A DNA stretch of 64,000 nt from CAXBBB01 sp963815505 (GTDB lineage: Bacteria > Bacteroidota > Rhodothermia > Rhodothermales > BA12). Each line of letters opens with the position of its first letter. Positions within the stretch are counted from its first letter, which is position 1. The notes below the pieces were generated by a model. It made no database searches, was not told the DNA's origin, and saw only the letters and a program-made list of their open reading frames with translations. Both the position numbers and the translations under genes were made by a program. This document shows, one piece after another, positions 1-7,549 of the stretch. Where the stretch lies: NCBI GenBank assembly GCA_963815505.1, contig CAWFGU010000001.1, positions 1-64,000 on the forward strand, written 5' to 3'.

Positions 1-16
1 CGCCCGCCACCGTGCG

Positions 17-137
17 GCATAACAGACAAGGCTCTGGCGCGCAAATGCGCCGATGTGTGAAAGAGCAATGTAGTCGCCGCAGCCGCGACAGCGCAAAAAC
101 GCTCGGCCTTTGCGTCGCCCGCAGCCAAGGGTTATGC
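17..137 (-). repeat. attC site 1 (type A)
   Basis: Typical member of the main attC family. On the plus strand it starts with GCATAACAGACAAGG and ends with CAGCCAAGGGTTATGC; the two halves (GCTCTGGCGCGCA and TGCGTCGCCCGCAGC) are partly complementary, giving the usual folded-strand structure with a variable centre. It is the left-most site; bases 1-16 are the start of the next cassette out. Confidence 0.9.
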
Positions 138-177
138 CGCCTCCTTTATGACCTCCATTCCAGTTCGAGCGTGGTAT

Positions 178-484
178 TCAACTCGCGTGCTCTGGCGCCA
201 GACGAGCCAGTGCCTCTGCCAGCGCGCGCCCTTCGGCATTGAAGGCAGGCTCTTTAAACGCTTCCGCGTTCCCGGTGAACTAGGGCGCTTTCGTGAACCA
301 GTCAATCCCACGACTCGAAGCGATGGATCAACTCGGGAGACAAGCTCAAACTTTCGAAGCGGACCATGAGGACAGCTTCGCCGCCTTGCTCTCGGTTTGG
401 TACCCAAATGCCCGTACTGCACCATTCTGGCCAGACGATAAGGGTCTCTCCTGCCCACTCACCGTTCGCTGTGACAGGCGGCAT
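178..484 (-). pseudogene. Broken conserved small protein in a cassette
   Basis: Reading from the ATG inside the GTTATGC core of attC 2 (482-484), the frame gives MPPVTANGEWAGETLIVWPE... through ...SPELIHRFESWD and then stops at TGA. Another frame continues with DWFTKAP, a TAG, FTGNAEAFKEPAFNAEGRA, and ends ...LARLAPEHAS at TGA (178-180). The combined product would be about 100 residues, apparently soluble and acidic, with a layout (WPEW near the start, SPEL.....F in the middle, FNAEGRALAEAL near the end) that I recall from uncharacterised small proteins in several phyla. One frameshift and one in-frame stop separate the parts. I cannot assign a function. Confidence 0.5.
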
Positions 485-599
485 AACAGACAAGGCTCTG
501 GCGCGCAATCACGCCGACGGTGAGCGAGCAATGTAGTCGCCATCGTCGAGACAATGCAAAACCGTCCGCCTTTGCGTCGCCCGCAGCCGTGGGTTATAC
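481..599 (-). repeat. attC site 2 (type A)
   Basis: Begins GCATAAC and ends GTTATAC, so the two core boxes do not match within the site. Instead GTTATAC pairs with the GTATAAC at 915, the other end of the same cassette. This hybrid make-up is expected of an integrated array. Confidence 0.9.
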
Positions 600-914
600 C
601 GCCCGCCCGAAACGAACCGACCAACCCGAGCAAACGCCGCCGCGCACGCCTCACCCGCCGCGACCGCCGACCGAGATTCACGAGCAACGCCGCGTAGACA
701 CCGCACCCGCCGAAGCCGCGAAACGAACGGAGCCGCCGCAGACTCTGGGCCTGCCGAAGCCGCTGCCCGCCGACCGCGATGGAAACGCAGAGCCGCGAAC
801 GCCAACCAAATCTGCGAGCCGACTGCCGCCGGAGACGCCGAGGGAGCTAGCGACGCGGAGCGGCCACAACAACCACCGCCGAAACGAACGCCGCAGACGA
901 CGCACACGCAGGCG
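600..914. other. GC-rich cassette without a convincing gene (family copy 1)
   Basis: This 315-base cassette is open in several frames only because it is very GC-rich; no frame has a plausible start, ribosome site or protein-like composition. It shares ordered blocks with the cassettes at 3326, 5584, 9380, 14237, 16878 and 17903: ACCGAGATTCACGA, CTGCCGAAGCCGCTGC, AACCAAATCTGCGAGCCGAC, GCCGGAGACGCCGA and AGCGGCCACAACAACC. Likely non-coding or RNA-encoding; role unknown. Confidence 0.6.
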
Positions 915-1037
915 GTATAACAGACAAGGCTCTGGCGCGCAAACCACGCCGACGGTGAGCCGATTAATGTAAGCACCGTCACTGGATCCAGCGCAAAAAC
1001 GCTCGGCCTTTGCGTCGCCCGCAGCCAAGGGTTATGC
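915..1037 (-). repeat. attC site 3 (type A)
   Basis: Starts GTATAAC (mate of GTTATAC at 593) and ends GTTATGC. Internal sequence as in the main family with the variant centre GGTGAGCCGATTAATGTAAG. Confidence 0.9.
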
Positions 1038-1047
1038 GGCCAACCAG

Positions 1048-1464
1048 CTAGCAGTCCCCGACACTTTTGTCCGTAACTCGGAGAAACCGCACTGAGTCTT
1101 GGCGGCTCTCACTCTCAGCTTGAAAAGAATCTGCGTTAGGTACGAGTGTATGTCTGAAGCGGTTGCCACGGAAATCTCCTGTCATACGGTAAGTGCCGTC
1201 AGGATTTATTTCTACTGAGGCGATTGTAAGGAACTGATCTCGGCACAAACGCTCGTCGCTACGCAACCCTTGATATACCGATGCCTCAAACATATCTCCC
1301 TCTCTGTCAAATTTCCACTTCCCGTCGAAATATGATCCTCCTCCTACCCATATGCCGTCGCCAATTCGTGCTGTTTCCCACACACCTTCAAGATCAAAAC
1401 CTTCGTCTTGCGAGTCGCACGACACAAAGATGATAAGTAATAGGAGGCAGTACAAATATTGCAT
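1048..1464 (-). CDS. Small cassette lipoprotein
   Basis: The product from the second Met (MQYLYCLLLLIIFVSCDSQ) is about 138 residues and begins with a lipoprotein signal: a short hydrophobic run followed by the lipobox FVSC at about residue 16, with Asp directly after the Cys. The mature part (GVWETARIGDGIWVGGGSY ... FLRVTDKSVGDC) is rich in Gly, Asp and aromatic residues and looks like a small beta-rich domain; three more Cys could form disulfides. An upstream Met (1497) is possible but would put 11 polar residues before the signal. It is the last gene, in sense direction, of a multi-gene cassette between attC 3 and attC 4. No family recognised. Confidence 0.75.
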   Translation of the reverse strand: MQYLYCLLLLIIFVSCDSQDEGFDLEGVWETARIGDGIWVGGGSYFDGKWKFDREGDMFEASVYQGLRSDERLCRDQFLTIASVEINPDGTYRMTGDFRGNRFRHTLVPNADSFQAESESRQDSVRFLRVTDKSVGDC

Positions 1465-1519
1465 GATCTGTATTTTAGGGCTTTGAATAAGGAGCAAAAA
1501 TGGTGATTAAACGGCTGGC

Positions 1520-1837
1520 TTATAATAGAATGGCCTCAGAGAATCCGTAATAGGACTCCTGTTCTAATTCCTGTCGCCAGCGATCGGCAATCGCCTCGCT
1601 CAAGTGGTAGAAGTAATGCATACCACTGCGCCAGGACTCCCACACCTCATACGGCACATAGCCTCGCTTAAAGAATAAGTATTCCTCAGCGCACAAGTTG
1701 AAGTAGTCGTTCAAATACGCAGAGGACGATTTGTCTCCATGCTTACCCGTGACGCTGTTCGTCTCAACTATAAGGTTGAGCGCGTCGTTCAACTCGTCGT
1801 ACCTGTCGTTGAAGTCGGTTACGAGATCTCTCAGCAA
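1520..1837 (-). CDS. Conserved small soluble protein, possibly the C-terminal part of a split gene
   Basis: The 105-residue product (MLRDLVTDFNDRYDELNDAL ... AYLNDYFNLCAEEYLFFKRG ... VWESWRSGMHYFY) is helical and acidic. The pattern with YLNDYFNLCAEEYLFFKRGY and VWESWRSGM is like the soluble part of DUF4760-type proteins, which usually have one N-terminal membrane helix. The gene upstream (1831-2040) encodes such a membrane segment in another frame and overlaps by 7 bases. Either the two are translationally coupled, or a frameshift has split one gene of about 170 codons. The residues before the Met in this frame (TRL) also read sensibly, which favours a split gene. Confidence 0.6.
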   Translation of the reverse strand: MLRDLVTDFNDRYDELNDALNLIVETNSVTGKHGDKSSSAYLNDYFNLCAEEYLFFKRGYVPYEVWESWRSGMHYFYHLSEAIADRWRQELEQESYYGFSEAILL

Positions 1838-2040
1838 GCGGGTCTGCTCTTAACCGCTGAGTCTGGAGGAAGTAGATGAATGACAATGTGACAGCCAGCG
1901 AGCGAGGCAAGTCCCGCCCAATCTCGAAACCCGAGTCCAACAGCGACGAAAGCCACAATCAAAACAGCGGCGGAGAAGAACGCCGCGAAGTAGCGTGGAA
2001 AGAAATGTGGGCCAGGCTTCATATAGTGGACAAGCCGCAT
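1831..2040 (-). CDS. Small membrane protein starting in the attC core site
   Basis: The 69-residue product (MRLVHYMKPGPHFFPRYFAA...) has two hydrophobic stretches, at roughly residues 18-37 and 43-58, and a short basic tail. The first possible ATG (2038-2040) lies inside the GTTATGC core of attC 4; a second Met at residue 7 is an alternative start. The stop overlaps the next gene by 7 bases, so it is either the first gene of a coupled pair or the membrane-anchor half of a frameshifted DUF4760-like protein. Confidence 0.55.
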   Translation of the reverse strand: MRLVHYMKPGPHFFPRYFAAFFSAAVLIVAFVAVGLGFRDWAGLASLAGCHIVIHLLPPDSAVKSRPAC

Positions 2041-2156
2041 AACAGACAAGGCTCTGGCGCGCAAATGCGCCGACGGTGAGCGGGCTAATGTAGTCGCCGA
2101 CGCTGATCCAGCGCAAAACCGCCCGCCTTTGCGTCGCCCGCAGCCAAGGGTTATGC
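2037..2156 (-). repeat. attC site 4 (type A)
   Basis: GCATAAC start and GTTATGC end, typical internal halves. Its left core box supplies the ATG of the membrane-protein gene at 1831-2040. Confidence 0.9.
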
Positions 2157-2180
2157 GACTATAAGTTAGCAGTTGTCCCT

Positions 2181-2522
2181 TTAACCCGACTGTAAAAACG
2201 GACGCATGATTACTGCGCCGATCCATTCCAGCACGGGTACGACTCGCAAGAGGAATAGGAGAAAGTACAGGGCTATTGCGTACTTCAGATTCAGAAACAG
2301 AAGACCACCGAAAAGTATCCATCCCGCCCAATGAACTATGCCTACCCAAGGAGGCAAGAAACGCCCTTCTGCATCAGCTGCAACTCCCGAGTAAAAACCT
2401 CTTGTTTTTGCCTGGATGAGACGAGCATCATAAATGCGTATTGCCGCAACAACAACGTATGCGATTGTAAAGCCAAGTATCAGGGGTGACTCAAAAGGCG
2501 CTGCGAGGATGTCGTCAATCAT
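2181..2522 (-). CDS. Cassette membrane protein, 113 aa
   Basis: The product begins MIDDILAAPFESPLILGFTI and has three or four predicted membrane helices, at about residues 14-29, 59-80 and 82-103, with a short charged loop (ARLIQAKTRGFYSGVAADAE) between the first two. It fills its cassette: the stop lies 25 bases from attC 4 and the start 49 bases from attC 5. No family recognised. Its base composition is lower in GC than the genes right of intI, in line with independent origin of cassette genes. Confidence 0.75.
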   Translation of the reverse strand: MIDDILAAPFESPLILGFTIAYVVVAAIRIYDARLIQAKTRGFYSGVAADAEGRFLPPWVGIVHWAGWILFGGLLFLNLKYAIALYFLLFLLRVVPVLEWIGAVIMRPFLQSG

Positions 2523-2570
2523 TTATCTCAACAGCTTGTCCAGGGAAAGTAGGAGGGTTCACGCAAAGCC

Positions 2571-2690
2571 GCATAACAGACAAGGCTCTGGCGCGCAATC
2601 ACGCCGACGTGTGAGACGGCAATGTAGACGCCGACGCCGATCAGCGCAAAAACGCTCGGCCTTTGCGTCGCCCGCAGCCAAGGGTTATGC
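2571..2690 (-). repeat. attC site 5 (type A)
   Basis: Starts GCATAAC and ends GTTATGCGC, the latter matched by GCGCATAAC at the far end of the same cassette (attC 6). Confidence 0.9.
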
Positions 2691-2715
2691 GCCTATACCT
2701 GAGAGCAGGGACAAC

Positions 2716-3180
2716 CTACACAAATGGCACCCACCCCCAAACTACTTCCATAACTGACGGAACGAAGGCAAAGAGAAAGAAGGCGACAATAGCAGCAAGA
2801 ACTGTAATATGCAAAGCTTCGACTTGCGTACTTCCATGTTCTGATTCTCTTGACTCAACCCTGGCTCGGATCAAGTTTGAGAAGATGGGCCAAAACACAG
2901 CGAGAAGTGCAAAAGGCCATACGAGGAAGGCTACAACGTCGCCGCGTTCGGTGGCTGCAATCGTCCAAGCAACTATGAAAGCTACAAATGCGAGGTAAAC
3001 ATAGGACTGCCCAATGGCAGCCACGACAGAACCGAATCGGAACCGGTTGACGCTTCGCTTACCTGGCATACCCCCGAGGAAAGCACCGGGCAGGCCAGCT
3101 AGATTCAGGGCATACGTGGCGACAAATCCAGCGATTCCTGCGAAGGTCAACAACAAGAAGATGGTAAATGCCGTCTTCAT
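2716..3180 (-). CDS. Cassette membrane protein, 154 aa
   Basis: The product starts MKTAFTIFLLLTFAGIAGFV and has four predicted membrane helices at about residues 5-27, 51-72, 80-101 and 126-148. The loop after the first helix (GGMPGKRSVNRFRFG) is basic and the loop before the last (RARVESRESEHGSTQVEA) is charged, as in a four-helix inner-membrane protein. It occupies nearly the whole cassette between attC 5 and attC 6. No family recognised; it may be a signal-free small integral protein of the DUF type common in cassettes. Confidence 0.75.
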   Translation of the reverse strand: MKTAFTIFLLLTFAGIAGFVATYALNLAGLPGAFLGGMPGKRSVNRFRFGSVVAAIGQSYVYLAFVAFIVAWTIAATERGDVVAFLVWPFALLAVFWPIFSNLIRARVESRESEHGSTQVEALHITVLAAIVAFFLFAFVPSVMEVVWGWVPFV

Positions 3181-3205
3181 GCTGTTGCTGTATGATTAGA
3201 GAGGC

Positions 3206-3325
3206 GCATAACAGACAAGGCTCTGGCGCGCAAAGTGCGGCGACGTGTGAGCGGCAATGTAGTCGCCGACGCCGCACAGCGCAAAAATGCTCGGCCTTTG
3301 CGTCGCCCGCAGCCAAGGGTTATGC
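3206..3325 (-). repeat. attC site 6 (type A)
   Basis: Starts GCGCATAAC and ends GTTATGCCGCAC, the latter matched by GTGCGGCATAAC at 3598-3608. Confidence 0.9.
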
Positions 3326-3601
3326 CGCACCGCCCGAACGAACACCGCACCCGAGCAAACCGCGCCGCGCACTGACAACACTGCCGAAAACCGCCGAGCG
3401 AGATTCACGAACGGAGCCGCCGAGTCGCTGGACCTGCCGAAGCCGCTGCTCGAACGAAGACACCGGAAACGCTGCGCAAGCCGAAGCTGACCAAGCTCGT
3501 GAGCCGACTGCCGCCGAAGACGCCGAACTGGGCCGAGCGTCACGGAGCGATCACAGAACCGACGCCCAAACGAGCCGCGCAGACGAGGCTGCTACCGTGC
3601 G
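3326..3601. other. GC-rich cassette without a convincing gene (family copy 2)
   Basis: 276 bases sharing the ordered blocks GAGCAAACCGCGCCGCGCAC, GAGATTCACGAACGGAGCC, CTGCCGAAGCCGCTGCTCG and GTGAGCCGACTGCCGCCG with the cassettes at 600, 9380 and 16878. No frame is persuasive as a gene, although all are long because stops are rare at this GC content. Confidence 0.6.
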
Positions 3602-4123
3602 GCATAACAGACAAGGCTCTGGCGCGCAAACTGCGCCGTCGTGTGAGCGAGCCAATGTAGACGCCGAGCGCCGATCCAGCGCAAAAGCGCTCGGCCTTTG
3701 CGTCGCCCGCAGCCAAGGGTTATGCCGCTGTGCCAAGTAACTACTCGTGACCGTGACTGTCGCAGATGCTGTTCGCTGCCCCGTCGATGCGGTATAGTCG
3801 AACAGGCAGGACTCCGCCGACGCTGGCGCTTGGTATATAACGTCTCCGGTCTCCGCGTCGAAGCTGCTCACCTCTCCGCAAGAGGCTCCGTTCACAGAGG
3901 CAAGATCAAGGTACGTGCCATCTGGGGCGGTGTCGTTGGCAAGCACGCTGATCACAACTGATTGACCGCGAGCAACTTGGGCCTGATCATCGTTGACGGC
4001 GAAGACGCTGTCGTTGGATTCGTCGTTCGAGTCGCAGGCTGTGAGCGGCAGAACGATTAGTAAGCCGAGGAGCGAGTATAGAGCGCATGATCTGTTTGGC
4101 GAAGCCTGCCGACGAAGCGGCAT
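3551..4123 (-). CDS. Ig-like lipoprotein reading through attC 7
   Basis: From MPLRRQASPNRSCALYSLLG the product has a lipoprotein signal with lipobox LTAC at about residue 30, followed by Asp. The mature part contains one bacterial Ig or cadherin-like domain (VFAVNDDQAQVARGQSVVIS, then SVLANDTAPDG) typical of surface adhesin repeats. The frame does not stop at the cassette end: it enters attC 7 as YLAQRHNPWLRATQ and continues to 3551, so the true protein may be either this 190-residue form or a shorter one whose stop was lost by an indel. The ATG corresponds to the core-box ATG of the cassette; its R' box was cut by the IS at 4124. A decayed copy lies at 18241-18671. Confidence 0.65.
   Translation of the reverse strand: MPLRRQASPNRSCALYSLLGLLIVLPLTACDSNDESNDSVFAVNDDQAQVARGQSVVISVLANDTAPDGTYLDLASVNGASCGEVSSFDAETGDVIYQAPASAESCLFDYTASTGQRTASATVTVTSSYLAQRHNPWLRATQRPSAFALDRRSASTLARSHDGAVCAPEPCLLCRTVAASSARLVWASVL
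3602..3725 (-). repeat. attC site 7 (type A)
   Basis: GCATAAC start, GTTATGC end; read through in frame by the adjacent lipoprotein gene. Confidence 0.9.
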
Positions 4124-4159
4124 TGTATCTGAAGTACGTCGGGGTTGAGCACGAGTAGC

Positions 4160-4330
4160 TTGCCCCGGTCCGGTGAGGCTGTACACCCGCATGAGGCCGC
4201 TTAGGCGAGCCTGTCTGTTAGTCAGCCCCCGTCCGGCGCCGTCGATGCTGAGGAGCACTTTCGGCCTAAGCGCGCTGCAACGCGCTCAGAGCCTGCATTC
4301 GCAATGTCCGCAGACCACGCCAGAGCCGGG
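4160..4330 (+). ncRNA. Candidate bridge RNA of the IS110 element (limits approximate)
   Basis: The left end carries GCCTGTCTGTTA (4209-4220), the reverse complement of the right half of the insertion target (AACAGACAAGGC) apart from one missing base. It also carries CGCAT (4189-4193), equal to the left half of the target. Between them AGGCCGC / GCGAGCCT can pair as a stem-loop. Further on, GAGCACTTT (4253-4261) equals the last eight bases of the IS plus its first base, and is followed by a hairpin AGCGCG-CTGCAA-CGCGCT (4269-4286). This order (left target guide, stem-loop, right target guide, then a donor loop) is that described for IS621 bridge RNA. Transcription and exact ends are inferred. 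Confidence 0.6.
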
Positions 4331-4378
4331 CGAGAGCCGGGACTCATCGATACCCTCAATCTACCCCATCCATGCATC

Positions 4379-5447
4379 ATGGACAACCTCCCCACAGGCG
4401 GCAACTCAGCCGCTCTCTATCTCTACGCCGGATGCGACGTGAGCGCTGACACGCTCGACCTCGCCAGGCAGCTCGGCCAGGGTCCGCCTGAGCACGCCCG
4501 CTTCGCCAACGACCCAGCCGGACATGCCGAACTGACCGAGGTGGCTCACCGAGCCTGGCCTACCAGTGCGCTTCGTCATGGAGGCCAGCGGCGTCTACGG
4601 GCTCGACATCGCCCTCGCACTTTCCCATAGCGAAGCCAGTCGATCGGTGATGGTGCTCCAACCCGCGCGCCGCCAAAGACTACCGCCGCGCCCACATGCA
4701 CCGCTCGAAAACCGACGCCATCGATGCCGCCGTGCTGTGCGATTACGCGCTCAGAATGCCGTTCCAGCCCTGGCAGCCGCCCGAAGCCGAAGCGATGGAG
4801 CTGCGCCAGGTCGCGCGCCGCATCGCCGATCTGACGACCGAGCGCGCCGCGAGAAGAACCGCCTGCACGCCACCCAGGTCAGCCGCACCGCTTCGGTCAT
4901 CGTTACGAATGACATCGAGGTGAACCTGCGCCACCTCTCGCGCCGCATCGATGTGCTCGTAGCTCAGGCCGAAAAGCTCGTGGGCCCAGAGCACTCTCGA
5001 TGGCTGCTGCTTTTGAGCACGTCACGAGCGTGCGCGGCATCGCCTCGAAGAGCGCCGTGCTGCTGCTGGGCGAGCTCTTGTGCCTGCCTCGCGATATGAG
5101 CGTGCGCGAATGGGTGGCCTACGCCGGGCTCGACGTGCGCGAGCACCGCTCGGGTCGCAGCGTCGAGCAGCGGCCTCGTATCTCGAAGGAGGGCAGCGTG
5201 CACGTGCGCGGGCGCTGCCACCACCGACGGTGGTGGACATGCCCGCGCTGGTGGCGGTGCGATGGGAGCCCGAGGTGGGCGCGTTCTACTCGAAGCTGGT
5301 AGAGAAGGGCGAAGCCCGAAGATGGTGGCCGTCGTGGCGGTGATGCGCAAGCTGTTGCACGCGATCTACGGCATGCTCAAACACGACGCCGACTTCGACG
5401 GCTCGAAGTTCTACCGGGTGCCCGAAAAAGTCGCTCTCACGGCTTGA
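4379..5447 (+). pseudogene. IS110-family transposase, multiply frameshifted
   Basis: Pieces of a DEDD transposase appear in several plus-strand frames: MDNLPTGGNSAALYLYAGCD (first Asp), FVMEASGVYGLDIALAL (Glu), KTDAIDAAVLCDYALRM (Asp pair, at about 4700-4750), and the C-terminal Tnp_20 region TSVRGIASKSAVLLLGELLC with WVAYAGLDVREHRSG, ending KFYRVPEKVALTA at 5447. The total of about 1.07 kb equals a normal 340-350 residue enzyme, but at least four frame changes (near 4560, 4660, 4850 and 5200) break it. Either the element is dead or these are base-calling errors; similar single-base shifts occur in core genes of this window. Confidence 0.8.
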
Positions 5448-5466
5448 CTTTTTTAAGAGAGCACTT

Positions 5467-5583
5467 AACAGACAAGGCTCTGGCGCGCAAATGCGCCGAC
5501 GTGTGAGCGAGCGAATGTAGACGCCGACGCCGCGACGTGCAAAAGCGCTCCGCCTTTGCGTCGCCCGCAGCCAAGGGTTATAC
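5467..5583 (-). repeat. attC site 8 (type A, interrupted by the IS)
   Basis: Right part of an attC from AACAGACAAGG to GTTATAC. Its first four bases (GCAT) are at 4120-4123 on the other side of the IS. Confidence 0.85.
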
Positions 5584-5801
5584 CGCGCGAGCCCGCTACG
5601 AAAGCGACGCGCACCAAAGCCCGACGGCCCGAGCTGCACCTGACGCAGCGACGAACAACGGCTCAGCCAAGATGCTCTTGCCGACTGGCGCGCTCCGCCG
5701 ACTGCCACCGCAGACGCCGACTCAGCCAACCGCCACGGAGCCGCCCACAAACCACTGCTCAGACGTTTCCACGAGCCGCGCGCATGAGGCCAACACGGGC
5801 G
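5584..5801. other. GC-rich cassette without a convincing gene (family copy 3)
   Basis: 218 bases ending GCGGTATAAC, the match of GTTATACCGC at 5577. It shares CCGCAGACGCCGACTCAGCC and AACCGCCACGGAGCCGCCCA with the copy at 17903 and looser similarity with the others. No plausible gene seen. Confidence 0.5.
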
Positions 5802-5931
5802 GTATAACAGATAGCCGCTCACCCGCGGCACCGACGATGCTGGGACGAGCGACGACGCTAGAAGTAGGCCGCCGATCGTGGCACGAGGCAAACGCTACGG
5901 CGTGCCGTCGGCGTGCAGCGGCAGGTTATGC
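5802..5931 (-). repeat. attC site 9 (divergent)
   Basis: Core boxes GTATAAC and GTTATGC are normal and match their cassette partners, but the inside differs from the main family: ATAGCCGCTCACCCGC near the left and GCGTGCAGCGGCAG near the right form the complementary arms. It is an attC of another lineage, carried with the VOC-protein cassette. Confidence 0.7.
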
Positions 5932-6356
5932 CGCACGGCGTGATCCCAGAGGCTGCGCGAACCGAAACAGGTACCCGTCAGGGTCTTGGGCTAGAAACTC
6001 GCGCTGCCCTTCTTCCTCTACCCTAGACACCGCGTACCAGCTGTCCATCACTTCGGAGTAGGGCTCCACGCCAACGGTGCGGAGCGCCGAGAACACAACG
6101 TCAGCGTTCTCGACTTCGATCTGGAAGTTGACCCCACGCCCGAGCGGGCGCACGAGTGGCCCCACCGTCCAGCCTTCGGAATGCTCCTGCTCGATCATGG
6201 TTGAGCCTGCCCGAGTTCCAGATATGCGAACGGTCGATCGGAACGACGGAAGGCTACCTGGAAGCCTACGGCCTCGTAGAAGACCAATGAGGTCGCTACG
6301 TCCATCACCGTGAGTTCAGGCACCAAGGGGTTCACGAGTAAGCGATCGTCGCTCAT
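5926..6356 (-). pseudogene. VOC-family (glyoxalase/bleomycin-resistance-like) protein, split by a frameshift
   Basis: The N-terminal half (6195-6356, MSDDRLLVNPLVPELTVMDV ... AYLELGQAQP) and the C-terminal half (5926-6198, MIEQEHSEGWTVGPLVRPLG ... LAQDPDGYLFRFAQPLG) overlap at CCATGA. Together they make about 140 residues with the two beta-alpha-beta modules of a VOC protein: SLVFYEAVGFQV in the first, and FQIEVENADVVF followed by DPDGYLFRF, with the usual metal-side Glu or Tyr region, in the second. Such proteins bind metal and act on small molecules or sequester antibiotics; substrate unknown. The stop TAA is inside the core site of attC 9. A single-base change would restore the full frame. 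Confidence 0.75.
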
Positions 6357-6380
6357 GTGAGTTGCCTAGCCAGGTAAGCG

Positions 6381-6500
6381 GCATAACAGACAAGGCTCTG
6401 GCGCGCAATCACGCCGACGGTGAGCCGATTAATGTAGACGCCGACGCCGATCAGCGCAAAAACGCTCGGCCTTTGCGTCGCCCGCAGCCAAGGGTTATGC
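6381..6500 (-). repeat. attC site 10 (type A)
   Basis: GCATAAC to GTTATGC; almost identical over its whole length to attC 30, and part of a duplicated cassette. Confidence 0.9.
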
Positions 6501-6920
6501 GGCGTCACGAGCAATGATTTCTTCGATAGCTGACCGAGTATATTTCTCAGCCGGATCTACTCCTGGGTCGTCAGTACTTCGTAGGTACTCGCCGCTATCG
6601 AAGGCTGAGTAAACGTCCATGGTATACCGAGGTACGTCTAATGTGCCATCGGCGTCAACTTCCAGCGACATGGCGATTCCCCACAAGTAGTTGGCTATGT
6701 CATCGGCGATCCAGTAGGGCAGTTTTTTCCCCGCATATTCGTGTGCTATGTGCCGCGATACCTGATCGAGAAGGTTGCTGCTCCGAAAGCTTCTCTCTTT
6801 CGCGGATCGCCTCGAAGTCGCTATGGAATTGGTTTTCAATCAGATCAGAGTGCCCCTTCGGAGGATGCTCTCCGCAGCGCTTCGGTAATCTTCGACCAGT
6901 AACTTCACGCTCTCGGTCAT
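6495..6920 (-). pseudogene. Frameshifted copy of the cassette gene at 17257-17679
   Basis: Starts MTESVKLLVEDYRSAAES as in the intact copy, then an extra GG near 6862 shifts the frame to a stop (..ILRRGTLI). A second change near 6775 (AAGGTTGCTGCTCC here against AAGGTCTTGCTCC there) affects the middle. The last 80 residues (DQVSRHIAHEYAGKKLPYWI ... EEIIARDAA) are identical and end at the TAA in attC 10. The copy may be decayed, or its indels may be sequence errors. Confidence 0.75.
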
Positions 6921-6925
6921 AAGCC

Positions 6926-7044
6926 GCATAACAGACAAGGCTCTGGCGCGCAGAGCGGTGAAGGGTGAACGTGCTCATGATAGCACCACCGCCCGAGCGA
7001 AGCAAGCCGCTGGCCTCTGCGTCGCCCGCAGCCAAGGGTTATGC
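6926..7044 (-). repeat. attC site 11 (type B)
   Basis: GCATAAC to GTTATGC, but with the alternative centre GAACGTGCTCATGATAGCACC, shared with attC 13, 18, 24 and 31. Confidence 0.9.
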
Positions 7045-7402
7045 CGCGCCGCTTGCGCTATCGGTTCTGTATTTGGCGACTAACTCCTCTACTCGTCGCT
7101 TCATGCCGCGCGTGATCGGATAGTTTTGCACCTCCCTGATGATGTTGTCTGGCGGCGTACCCTCCCGAACAAGACCCTTCACGACCTGCTCGGCGATAGC
7201 CTCCATACCAAACTTAGCTAGTGACTGAGTCACCAGATCATACCGAGAACAGCAATCCCCCCAAGCATTCCCAGCGGGCCGCCGAGGGTCGCCACGCAAC
7301 GACGATCGTTGCTCCCCCAGCAAAGCCAGAGGCTGAAACAGCAATAAGAAGGACCAGTCCCGGTACCCCAAGGGCGACTAGCTTTTCGACTACTTCATCC
7401 AT
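7039..7402 (-). pseudogene. Conserved membrane protein, frameshifted
   Basis: The N-terminal part MDEVVEKLVALGVPGLVLLI (start 7402) runs in one frame through a hydrophobic stretch to GGATIVV, and the C-terminal part ...SLAKFGMEAIAEQVVKGLVR ... GMKRRVEELVAKYRTDSASG runs in another. Between them ALATLGGPLGMLGGIAVLGM can be read in the third frame, giving a coherent product of about 120 residues. The layout (MDEVV..LVALGVPGLVLL, then a Gly-rich helix, then EAI...VVKGL) is a small two-helix protein family I know from many bacteria, with no established function. The TAA stop is in the core box of attC 11. At least two frame changes are needed. Confidence 0.65.
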
Positions 7403-7427
7403 GAGTGAAATGCATCAGGTGAGAGCG

Positions 7428-7549
7428 GCATAACAGACAAGGCTCTGGCGCGCAAACCGCGCCGACATGTGAGACAGCAATGTAGTCGCCGACGCTGCGA
7501 CAGCGCAAAAACGCTCAGCCTTTGCGTCGCCCGCAGCCAAGGGTTATGC
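7428..7549 (-). repeat. attC site 12 (type A)
   Basis: GCATAAC to GTTATGC with the usual centre. Confidence 0.9.

Larger units (their letters stand above)
4124..5466 (+). mobile_element. IS110-family insertion sequence inside an attC core box
   Basis: The cassette end GAAGCGGCAT (4114-4123) is followed by foreign sequence until AACAGACAAGGC at 5467. Joining the two restores GCGGCATAACAGACAAGGC, the normal attC start, so the element is 1343 bp and sits between GCAT and AAC. The uninterrupted form of the same cassette end is present at 18665-18675. There are no obvious terminal inverted repeats or target duplication, as expected of IS110 elements. About 255 bp of non-coding sequence lies left of the transposase and only about 19 bp right of it, the arrangement of the IS110 group, in which the bridge RNA is encoded in the left end. 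Insertion into attC is known for the IS1111-attC group. Confidence 0.85.

Noticed and set aside
520..972. Long plus-strand open frames running from attC through GC-rich cassettes
   Set aside because: Product is low-complexity Pro/Arg/Thr sequence, starts inside attC, and the frame is not kept among family members.
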